From NCBI RefSeq assembly GCF_032362555.1, contig NC_083533.1, positions 191,001-255,000 of the forward strand: a DNA stretch of 64,000 nt. The letters are read 5' to 3'. The position numbers were made by a program, and so were the translations under genes. Positions 1 to 12,300 of the stretch are shown piece by piece. The stretch's first letter is position 1. The number at the start of each line of letters is the position of its first letter. The DNA comes from Amyelois transitella. Taxonomy: Eukaryota; Arthropoda; Insecta; Lepidoptera; Pyralidae. The notes below the pieces were generated by a model. The model searched no databases. It saw only the letters and a list, made by a program, of their open reading frames with translations, and was not told the DNA's origin.

Positions 1-352
1 AGTTACTGTTGTATCTTCATTTAAAAAAAGTTTTAACTTTTAAGGTATGCATTAAAAACTCTTTAATGATTAAAGAGTTAAAAACTACTCTTCAATAATT
101 GAAGATTATTTATATCTTTAATTCGTTAGGACCACTCCATCTCTTTCCCATGGATGTCGTGAAAGGCGACTAAGGGATAGGCTTACAAACTTGGGATTCT
201 TTTTTAGGCGATGGGCTAGCAACCTGTCACTATTTGAATCTCAATTCTATCTTAAAGCCGAATAGCTAACCGTGGCGTTTCAATACTGTTGGCTCTGTCT
301 ACCCCGCACGGGATATAGACGTGATTGTATGTAAGTTATTTATTGTTTTTAG
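1..352. repeat. Left edge of window, no gene; degraded SINE-A
   Basis: A/T-rich sequence with a plus-strand SINE-A lacking its head at about 128-335, ending just before the first FAR-A exon at 353. The missing FAR-A exons must lie further left. Confidence 0.7.
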
Positions 353-3300
353 ATTCTACGAGCCGCCCATGTCAGTGGAAGCTTTGGAAGCGGTGTCGGA
401 AATAAACGAAGATGTGGTCAACGCTATTCTTCCCTCGTAAGTATAGTTTTCTGAATGTAGTTTCCTAGTTTATCAACTTCTTCTTCCTCCTGACTTTAGT
501 CCCGGTTGCATTCTCACCACTGGAGAGGAGCCCGGGGTATAACTTTGACCATGGATCCTGGAATGGGAGAGTCAGGTTTTTTACACGAAGCTACTCCCTT
601 CTAACCTCGGCAACCTTTGCAGGGTAATATAGGTAAGTCTAATGGGTCTACTGGAAGAGATTTCTTTTGAAATAAATAGCACAAGAATTACTATAATAAA
701 TTCTCCTGTATATAATTTTATGTACATAAATAAATAAGTTGCCTGAATATTCAGGTTTCCTCACGATGTTTTCCCTCGCCGTAAGAGCGTCGGTTAGTAT
801 TCAAACTAATGTGCATAACTTCGAAAATAGTCATTGGTTAGTACGTGGCCGTGGTGGGATTTGAACCTGTGCCTTTCTGCGCATCACGCATTTTAACCGG
901 GCAACTTACCGATTAGACCATCGACGCTCTTCCTAGTTTATCAACTAAGCGAGCCAAACGGAATGTCATGTCTCGACTGATAATGATCAAGAGAAATGAT
1001 AAAACCATTGTATAATCTTAATGATCTAAATGAATCTTTAATAGAATAAAAAATGGGATCACAACATATCTTTCCGTCGTAAAAGGCGACTAAAGGATGG
1101 GCTTACAGACTTGGGATTCTTTTTTAGGCGATGGGCTAGCAACTTGTCACTATTTGAATCTCAATTCTATCATTAAGCCAAATAGCTGAACGTGGCCATT
1201 CAGTCTTTTCAAGACTGTTGGCTCTGTCTACCCCGCAAGGGATATAGAGGTGACCATATGTATGTATGTAGGATAGGCTCATAAACTTGGGATTCTTCTG
1301 TCAGCCGACGGGCTAGCAACCTGTCGCTATATGAATCTCGTAGACGTGATTATAATGTATGTAAGTATGTTAAATAAATAAAATGTTAAGAATATTGAGA
1401 CATTTCTAATAATATTCACCAATTTACATACCTACATAAAATCACGCCTCTTTCCCGGAGGGGTAGGCAGATACTACCTCTTTCCACTTGCCAAGATCTC
1501 TGCATACTTCCTTCGCTTCATCCACATTCATAACTCTCTTCATGCAAGCTCGGCGGACCAGGACGTCCTTAATCCTTTGACCAATTTTCTCATCAAAATT
1601 ATTATAACATTCTCACCATCTTTTAACTTCCAGATTACTTGGCAAAAGACCGAATACATACTGCTTTACCAAGGCGATAGCTGAGGAAGCAATCAGGAAA
1701 TATGCTGAGGGAATGCCCGTCTGCATACTCAGACCTTCAATAGGTGAGACATACATACTTAAACAGTGCCGTGTGGTTCCCGGCACCAATACAAAAAAGA
1801 ATAGGACCACTCCGTCTATTTCCCAGGGATGTCGTAAAAGGCGACTAAGGGATAGGCTTACAAAGGCGTAACGGATAGGCGTTCTTTATTTAGGCGATCG
1901 GCTAGCAACCTGTCACTATTTGAATCTCAATTCTATCTTAAAACCAAATAGCTGAACGTGGCATATCAGTCTCTTCAAGACTGTTGGCTCTGTCTACTCC
2001 GCAAGTGTGAATATAGATGTGATTATTTTTATACATACCCACATACATAAAATTACGCCTCTTTCCCGGAGGGGTAGGCAGAGACTACCTCCTTCCACTT
2101 GCCACGATCTCTGCATACTTCCTGCGCTTCATCCACATTCATAACTCTCTTCATGTAAGCTCGGCGGTTTCGGGTACTTTTGACCTGACCCTTTACCACG
2201 ACCTTAATTTGATCAAGATACGTTCGTTCGTCTTCCCACTCCGACCTTTCCCTCCACACTAGATTATATTAATATATATATGTATTATTATACCCGAAAC
2301 CGCCGAGCTTGCATGAAGAGAGTTATGAATGTGGATGAAGCGAAGGAAATATGCAGAGATCGTGGCAAGTGGAAAGAGGTAGTCTCTGCCTACCCCTCCG
2401 GGAAAGAGGCGTGATTTTATGTATGTATGTATGTATTACTTCCCCGGAGGTAACATGCCACGATATCTCTGGTTACATATTAATTTGTTTATTCATAGTT
2501 GTGTGAAAACAAACGTTGTTTATATGTTTATTCATAGTTGTGTCCACTTACGAGGAGCCAGTCAGGGGGTGGACTGACAGCGTGTACGGGCCCACAGGCA
2601 TCGTCATCGGGATCGGGACTGGGGTGAGTACATACATACATACACACATACATACATACATACATACATACATACACACATAAATACATACATACATACA
2701 TACACACATACATACATACATACATACATACATACACACATAAATACATACATACATACATACATACATACACACATACATACATACATACATACATACA
2801 TACATACATACACACATAAATACATACATACATACATACACACATACATACATACATACATACATACACCCATAAATACATACATACATACATACATACA
2901 TACACACATACATACATACACATACATACATACACATACATACATACATACACACATACATTCATACATACACACAAACATACATACACACAGACATAAA
3001 ACATACATGCCGTGTGGTTCCCGGCACCAATACAAAAAGGAATAGGACCACTCTTTCCCATGGATGTCGAAAAAGGCGACTAAGGAATAGGCTTATAAAC
3101 TTGGGATTCTTCTTTTAGGCGATGGGCTAAGCAACTCGTCACTATTTGAATCTCAATTCTATCATTAAGCCAAATAACTGAACGTGGCCATTCAGTATTT
3201 TCAAGACTTTTGGCTATCTCTACACCGCAAGGGATATAGACGTGACCATATGTATGTATGTACATATGTAGAATTAATACTGTTGTTCGTCATAATGTCA

Positions 3301-6300
3301 TCTCATCATTCATGTTTTTTAATGTAGACAATGTGCATTCGTCCACGATTTAGATTTAAGAGATCTATATTTGTAAATTGACGTCCAATGAAAATGCTGC
3401 AGTGTAGTTTGTTCCGCCGCTTCTTCTACACATGCGCTTTGGAAGCGTTAGTAGTTATAATTAGATTTAAGTTATGTGACGTCAATAAGTGATACCTTGT
3501 AGCCAATTTTGAAAATAAATCTATTCTATTCTATTCTAATGGAATGTGGCCGTGTGGGCAGTGTGTGTAGGCCGTGTGGTTCCCGGCACCATTGAAAAAA
3601 GAATAGGACCACTCCATCTCTTTCCCATGGATGTCGTAAAAGGCGACTAAGGGATAGGCTTACAAACTTGGGATTCTTCTTTTAGGCGATGGGCTAGCGA
3701 CCTGTCACTATTTGAATCTCAATTCTATCATTAAGCCAAATAGCTGAACGTGGCCATTCAGTCTTTTCAAGACTGTTGGCTCTGTCTACCCCGCAAGGGA
3801 TATAGACGTGACCATATGTATATGTATAAGTTATAAAGATAAACGTCGATGGATTGGCGACGGCCAAAAAAAATATCCCAAGTTTGTAAGCCTATTCCTT
3901 AGTCGCCTTTTACTTACTATAACTTATTAATAACAAAATAAGGTATCGTTGACTAAGTATCTCGTAACACAAGTCTCGAACTTACTTCAAGGCTAACTCA
4001 ATCTATGTAATTTGTCCAATATATATATTTTTTATATATTTAATGGAATTCTCTTTTTACTTACTCCACCCACAGGTACTGAGGACTATGTACATGGACC
4101 TGAATAAGGTAGCGGACATGGTGCCTGTGGACCTCACGGTGAACGCCATCCTCGCCTCGGCGTGGTACACCGCCAAGAACTTCAAGGAGAAGTCAGTGAA
4201 ATGAAATGAAATATTCTTTATTTACTTGAAACATGGTACAAATGGGTGTTAGAAATATACATATGTGATCTTACATGTTCCGCCAGAAGTATGGCATGTA
4301 AATATTGTTTATAATAATTGCGTTACTTTCAAAATTAATAATTTAAAAATTAGTAATTATACAATTTAAAATTAAAATAATCATTAATGGAATAAAAACA
4401 ATTAAAAATTAAAAATTCATGCAGTCTTTTCTTAAATTTATTAATTGGTAAAGACTTGTATGACTCCGGCAGCTTATTATATATTTTAATGCACACAGTG
4501 TACATTTATGCCGTGTGGTAACCGGAACTTTAAAAATAATGTCACATTAAGTTCTCTGTCAGACCCAATGTTTGACTGGTAGATAATGCTTCTGACATTA
4601 AGTCCGCCAATTGTGCTATACATTTGTATTTTGTGCAATGAAGTTTATATAATTAAATAAATGTCGTTAAAACACATCTGTAAGAATATGGCGCATTAAT
4701 TTAGTGTATCTTTTACCGTGTCTCTGATACGGGGTGTATGTAATAAATACCTAATATACTCGTTAATAATACCTCGTATATCTATACTAATATTATAAAG
4801 CTGATGAGTTTGTTTGTTTGTTTGAACGAGCTAATCTCAGGAACTACTGGTTCGTATCGAAAAATTATTTTTGCGTTGAATAGACCATTTATCGAGGAAG
4901 GCTTTAGGCTATTTAACATCACGCTGCAACTATAAAGAGCAAAGAAATACCTAATGGAATATGTGAAAAAGACTTATTCATCCTTGAGAGCTTCAATGAT
5001 GCCCAAAATAACTATTCCACGCGGACGAAGTTGCGGGCACAGCTAGTAATAAATAATATACGGGACAGTTTATACAATTAGAGTTAGCCTTGAAGTAAGT
5101 TCTAGACTTGTATTACGAAATACCGACTCAAAGATACTGATTTTTCTAATAAATACTTATAAAGATGAACATCCAAGACCCAGGGCACTCAGAGAAAGTT
5201 CGTTTCTCATCCTGCCTTGCTAAGGATTCGAACCCGGGACTACCGCTGCGCTACAGAGGCCGTCTAACGGTAATGGGTACTTTATCACACGAATATTTTT
5301 AACCGTTCGACTACCTGAGATAAAAAAATTTTTTTCAAAAAGATAAATACATTTTATATTTTATTTTACAGCCAAACTTCGGACATACCCATCTACAACT
5401 TCGTATCCGGCGCTCAGAACCCCATCAATTGGGGACATTTCATCGAGGTGAATCGAAAATATGGAACAGACAAACCTACAACCAAAGCTGTGTGGTAAGT
5501 TACACATCTTTATTGAGTCAAATCTTAAAATACATACATACGTACATATAATCACGTCTATATCCCTTGCGGGGTAGACAGAGCCAACAGTCTTAAAAAT
5601 ACGTGCGCATTTAATACCTTCACGTAGGTACTTACTCAAACTAATTTCCTTTTACTAATTTTTTTCCAGCGACTTTAAAAAAAATATTATTAGATCTGCG
5701 ATGGCGAAAATCTAATAATATTTTTTTATTTATTTAAATTTTACATAAATCAATTAATCACAACAATGTATTCTCTCGTCCACATTTCTATTCTAAATCT
5801 GGATAATTGTGAAGTTGAAGAAAACGCTACAGTACAGTTTGTTACCGCCTCTGCACTGACGCTTTGAAAGCAGCTGTAAACTTAGTTTTAAGTAATTTAT
5901 ATTATCTACCGATGTTGTGAAACCAAGACATATGACAATTACTAAGTGATGTTGAAATGTCCAATAATCTTAAATATAAAATTCTCGTGTCACAATGTTC
6001 GTTCCCGTACTCCTCCGAAACGGCTTGACAGACTCATGAAATTTTGTTACCATATTGAGTAGGTCTGAGAATCGGCCAACATCTATATTTAATACTGCTT
6101 AATGATAAGACATAGTTCACCCTTAACATTTCTTTTTAACTAAAAATTACTAAAAAATTATTTACCTATATGGCAAAACAACATTTACCTGGACAGCTAG
6201 TAATAAATATCTGTCTTTTACTTTATGTTCATTTATACATTTATATTTATATTGTGCCGTGTGGTTCCCGGCACCATTACAAAAGAATAGGACCACTCCA

Positions 6301-9300
6301 TCTCTTTCCCACGGATGTCGTAAGAGCCGACTAAGGGATAGACTTGGGATTCCTCTTTAATGTAAATCCCTGCCAATCTAAGGTCTGCCGCGCCGATGGA
6401 TGCATGGCTAGGGGCGAGCCTAGTCTCGAGCGTGCCACTTCCGCCATGGGGTTGGGCGACCCCCAGGTAATGGCTAGCCTTACCCTGGCATGCGGGGCTC
6501 TGCTGGGGCGGACAAAATTGTTCCCTTGCGTCTCGTGGGAATCGCATGGATGCAAATTTTTTGAAAGAGCACCTAAATGGCGGCGATGGTGTCCGCACCC
6601 CATCACGTCTCGTTCCCGGCGGGAGCGGTATGCGGTCTGCTGAAAGCCGCTTTGCGACGATGAATGTAAGAGGAGGAATGAAAGATAAGATTGAGGAAGT
6701 ATGCCAAATGATGGATGAAAGACGTTTGGATGTGTTGTGCGTGAATGAAACGAAGCGGAAAGGATGCGACGCGACGCAGCACGGCCCTTACACGGCGTAT
6801 TGGTCTGGAATTTCCAGTACCAGCCGAGGCTGTCAAGGGGTCGGTCTAATTCTTTCTGCACGAATGGCTGAGTGCGTGAATGAGTATGAGTGTGTCAGCC
6901 CTCGTCTTCTATGGATTAGGCTGAAAGTTGGAATCACTCGGATCTTCGTTCTAGGTGTTTATGCACCTTGGGATGTGGGTTCGAGGGGTACAACATCAGC
7001 AAAAAGCGAAAACGAGGAGTTCTGGAATAGTGTAAGAGAAGTATTGAAAGTTACCAAGCCAAATGAGAAGATTATTATGTTAGGTGATTTTAATGGATGG
7101 GTGGGTGTAAAGCGTGATGGATATGAAAAGGTGCTTGGTGCGTTTGGTGACGAAAAGGTGAATGATAATGGAAGAAGTGTATTAGAAATTTGTCTAGAGT
7201 GGGATCTTTTTGTGTCGAACTCAATGTTTCAACATAAAGAGATCCACACCTACACAAGAGTGGAAGGTATTTTAAAAAGTATGATAGACTTTGTGATTGT
7301 AGATGAAAGATTGAAGAACAAAGTGCTGGATACCCGTGCATATCGCGGTGCTGGCATTGACTCGGACCATTTACTGGTGATATCCCGGATAAGGGGTATC
7401 TTCAATCGCTGGCGGCACAGGGTAAGGGAGCAAACCAGCGCTTTGGAAAGAGTAAAAGTAGAAAATTTGCAAGATATGGATGTAGGTAAGAAGTATATTA
7501 ATAGACTGAAGGATGAATTTGAAGATTTAGAGGAAATGAGCGATATTGAAGATGGATGGAAGGAATTTAAAGAAAGAATTGTGAAAGTAGCTGTTGAAGT
7601 GTGTGGTGTAAGTAGAAGAAGGAAAGGAAAAAATCACAAAAATGCGTGGATGAGTAAAGATGTGCAAGAACTTGTGCGATTAAAGAAGAAAGCATGGCTG
7701 GATTTGTTAGCAGCAAAAGCTAACTTAAGAATGCAAGAGGTTATAGATGAAGATGTGAATGAAGCACGTAAGGAATATAAGAAAATGAAAGATTTGGTTA
7801 AGAAAGCTGTGATTAGAAAGAAAGAAGAGTATAAAGAGGATTTTGATAAAAGGCTATCAGAAGACTTTCAGTCAAATCTGAAAGTATTCTGGAAATCCGT
7901 AAGGTCAGCCCGAGGAAATACTATAACCAGAGAGCTGACTAGGATCAGATGCCAGGATGGTAGCGTTGTGAAAGGAGAAGAATGTGTACTAAAGATATGG
8001 AAGGACTATTTTGAAAGTTTATTTGAAAAAAAGGAAGGAAATAAGAAAGATTTCTGCTATAGCGAAGAAAAAGAGAATGAGATGGAAGGCGAAATTGAAA
8101 TGTTCGAAATTGTGGAAGCACTTAAGAGTATGAAAGCGGGAAAGGCTGCTGGGTGTGATAGAGTGTCGGTCGAGATGCTTAAAGCAGGAAAAGGCGTAGT
8201 AGCTAGTCAGTTGTACTGCCTTTTCAATTTGTGTTGGAGAAGCGGCCGAGTACCAAAAGATTGGTGTAAGGCTGTTATCGTGCCACTTTACAAAGGAAAA
8301 GGGTCACAGCTGGACTGCAAAAATTATCGTGGTATAAGCCTGCTTAGCGTCGTCGGCAAATTGTATGCTAAGGTATTGATTAATAGAGTCAGGAATGAAA
8401 CTGATGACAAAATATGGGATGCTCAAGCGGGATTTCGAAAGGGAATGGGATGTACTGATCAGGTCTTTTCCTTGCGGTGCATAGCCGAAAAGTTTTTGGC
8501 CAAGAGTCAAAAAGTCTATTGCACATTCGTAGATCTGGAAAAGGCCTATGACAGAGTTGAGAGGAATGAATTGTGGTCAGCACTTTCTATGCATGGGGTG
8601 AGCAGTCTCTTAATACGAGCACTGAAATCCTTATATGAGGATTCGAGTGCTTGTGTCAGGATAAACGGAGCGCACACTGAGTGGTTTAAGATTGAGAAAG
8701 GCGTTAGGCAAGGATGTGTTGCGTCACCGTGGCTGTTCAACCTATTTATGGATAGCTGTTTGACAGATTTGAAAGAGTCTAAAAGTGGATTAAGGATGAA
8801 TGAGTTACTCGTCAAATGTCTGCTCTATGCCGACGATCAGGTTATACTGGCGTCATCAGCGGAGGAGTTACAGGAGATGGTAAACTGTATGCATGAAGCT
8901 TTAAAAGAGAAAGGAATGAAAGTGAACGTAAGTAAAACTAAAACACTGGTTTTTGAAATGGAGAAAGAAATGACAGCATGTAATATTTTGATTGGAGGAG
9001 AAAAAGTGGAGCAAGTGAAAGAGTTTGTATATCTAGGATCAAAGTTTACATCAGATGGCAAGTATGATAGTGATATTGAAAGGAGAGTGAACGCGGCGGT
9101 GAATGGTGAATGGAGCTTTGCATGCCTTTATGAGCAGTCAGAAACTATCCAAAAAGGCTCGACTGGCTGTGCACAGGGGCGTGTTGGTCCCGACATTAAT
9201 GTATGGGAGTGAAAGTTGGGTATGGCAAAAGAAGCATGAAAGCAGAATAAATGCAGTGGAAATGAGAGCGTTAAGGAGTATGATGGGTGTGAAATTGAGT

Positions 9301-12300
9301 GACAGGATAAGGAACAGCGTGATAAGGGAATGTTGTGATGTGAAAGAAGATGTAGTTACAGGAATAGAAAAGGGTATGTTAAGATGGTTCGGTCATGTGG
9401 AGAGGATGAATGAAAGCAGGTTGACTAAGCAGATATACAAGGAGAGTGTGGAGGGAAAGGTCGGAGTGGGAAGACCTAGACGAACGTATCTTGATCAAAT
9501 TAAGGACGTCCTGGTAAAGGGTCAGGTCAAAAGTACCCGAAACCGCCGAGCTTGTATGAAGAGAGTTATGAATGTGGACGAAGCGAAAGAAGTATGCAGA
9601 GATCGTGGCAAGTGGAAAGAGGTAGTCTCTGCCTACCCCTCCGGGAAAGAGGCGTGATTTTATGTATGTATGTATGTAATACATTTATCTATGTACATTA
9701 TGTCATGACGCATTTTTTTGTAAATCTTTCCATGGTTGCAATTCTACTTGTGAAGTCTTGTAATTAGCAATCGCATTATATTATTATTACTTATATATCA
9801 TATAAATTAGACTGTAAGACTTCCATTAATTAAATAACTAAATAATTTTTTTTTTGGAATTGAACTTGTAATTATTAATGATCGGAATAGGTAGATTGAA
9901 TTGGGGTCAATGAACTGAAACGTATATATTAATATGGACATGCCTCCGTCCGGGATTGCGGGATTTGTAAATTATTAAGATTTTTTCTGGAATTTTTACA
10001 AGTGGGATGAAGAATAGTGGTAGCTGTTTTCCCCCGAATTCGTTCACGTAAATTTTAGTCCTATGTTACTTACCCGCGGACAATGTAGTTTACTGTAAGT
10101 GTAAGTACTGAAATGGAATCCCGGAAAAGAGGCTTATCCATGATATGCTTTCTTTGGTAATTCATGATGCATACATACATATTGTCACGTCTATATCCCT
10201 TGCGGGGTAGACAGAGCCAACAGTCTTGAAAAGACTGAATGGCCACGTTCAGCTATTTGGCTTTATGATAGAATTGAGATTCAAATAGTGACAGGTTGCT
10301 AGCCCATCGCCTAAAAAAAGAATACCAATTTTGTAAACCTATCCCTTAGTCGCCTTTTACGACATCCATGGGAAGGAGTGGTCCTATTTTTTTTTCATTG
10401 GTGCCGGGAACCACACATGATGCAAGTACATAAAATCAATCTACCTATTCCTATCTCTGGTAATAATTCTCGTGACGTCCGCAGGTACTACGGCCTGAAC
10501 CCGACCCGCTCGTACAGCCTGTTCCTCTTCTACAACTTCTTCCTCCACTACCTGCCCGCCTTGCTGGTGGACGGGTACTGTGCGCTGGTTGGAAAGCGGC
10601 GGGCGTAAGTTTATTTACATAAATAAATAAATAAATATATACGGGACAAATTACACTGATTGAGTTAGCCTCGAAGTAAGTACGAGACTTGTGTTACGAG
10701 ATACTAACTCAACGATACTATATTTTATAATAAATACTTATACAGATAAACATCCAAGACCCAAACCAATCAGAAAAAGTTCTTTTCTCATCATGCCCTG
10801 GCCGGGATTCGAACCCGGGACCTCCGATGTCACAGACAAGCGTACTACCGCTGCGCCACAGAGGCCGTCAAACATACATACATTATACATACACATAGGT
10901 ACATATTGCAAGTAGTATCATTGCAAGTGATTTGTTTCTTTTATAACTATGTATTTACTATTTTCTTGTTACTGTGTTTTCTATGCAATAAAGATATTAC
11001 AAACAAACAAACATACATATGGTCACGTGTATATCCCTTGCGGGGGGTAGACAGAGCCAACAGGCTTGAAGACTGATAGGCCACGTTCAGCTATTTGGCT
11101 TAATGATAGAATTGAGATTCAAATAGTGATAGGTTGCTAGCCCATCGCCTAAAAAGAATCCCAAGTATGTAAGCCTATCCCTTAGTCACCTTTTACGACA
11201 TCCATGGGAACGAGATGGACTGGTCTTATTCTTTTTTGTATTGGTGCCGGGAACCACACGGTACATACATACATAATATCACGTCTATATCCCTTGCCGG
11301 GTAGACGGAGCTAATAGTTTTGAAAGACTGATAGGCCTCGTTTCGCTGGAATTGAAATTAAAAATAATGACAGGTCGCTAGCCCGTTGTCTGAAAGAATA
11401 ATCTCAAGTTTATAAGCCTATTCCTTAGTCGTCTTTTACGACATGAGAAATAGATGGATAGGTCCTAATATGATGACTGATGGCTCTGTCTACCCCGCAT
11501 GGGAAATAGACGTGATTATATGTATGTAGGTATGTGGCGCTGAATTTGCGCGTACGCAGCTGCTGTTAAAAACTAGTTTATTACATGTTAAGGATTTCTG
11601 TTGCAGAATGCTTAAACTATACTCAAAAGTGATGAAAATGGCACACATACTATTTTACTTCTCGACGCAAGACTGGAAGTTCAGCGACCAGGGTGTGCGG
11701 GATATGTGGGCCGCTCTATCCGACGAAGACAAAGCGGTGTTCTTCTTCAGTCTGAAGGACATGTCTTGGGAGAGGCTGTGTGAGACTTTCTTAGTTGGTA
11801 AGACCATTTATCAAGCGCTGTTTTTCAATTCATCGTAATTCTTGAATTGGCCTAGACGAACGTATCTTGATCAAATTAAGGACGTCCTGGTAAAATTCCT
11901 TTCTTTCCTCTTCCTGTATTCTATATCTATACATATAATAAAACAGTAAAAATATTTTGTCTCTACATTTAGTATTATTGACTGAAATGGATATGAACTT
12001 TCACCAATTGCTTTGTTTTATCTCAGAAAAACATTTAAAGTTTGTTTCATCAAAATTGGTTCACTAAAAAAGTTATCCATCATTTGAATGAATTCAAACC
12101 ATGAGTTTGCCTGCAAATAAGTTTACGCGGAAAAATTCGAAAATTGCGCGGATAAAGTCGCGGGCAACAGCTAGTATTATACATGTATAATAACTAGTTT
12201 TGCTTGTTTTTACAGGACTTCGAGTGTATCTGATCAAAGATGACCTCTCAACGCTGCCTGAAGCCAGGAAGAAGTGGAACAGGTAAATATTTCAAGTACT

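Noticed and set aside
2528..3061. Three long minus-strand ORFs rich in Met-Tyr-Val-Cys
   Set aside because: They are the translation of the (ACAT)n microsatellite in three frames, not proteins.
6331..6861. Minus-strand 176-aa ORF over the LINE 5' leader
   Set aside because: Lies antisense to the LINE and matches nothing; an effect of low stop density.
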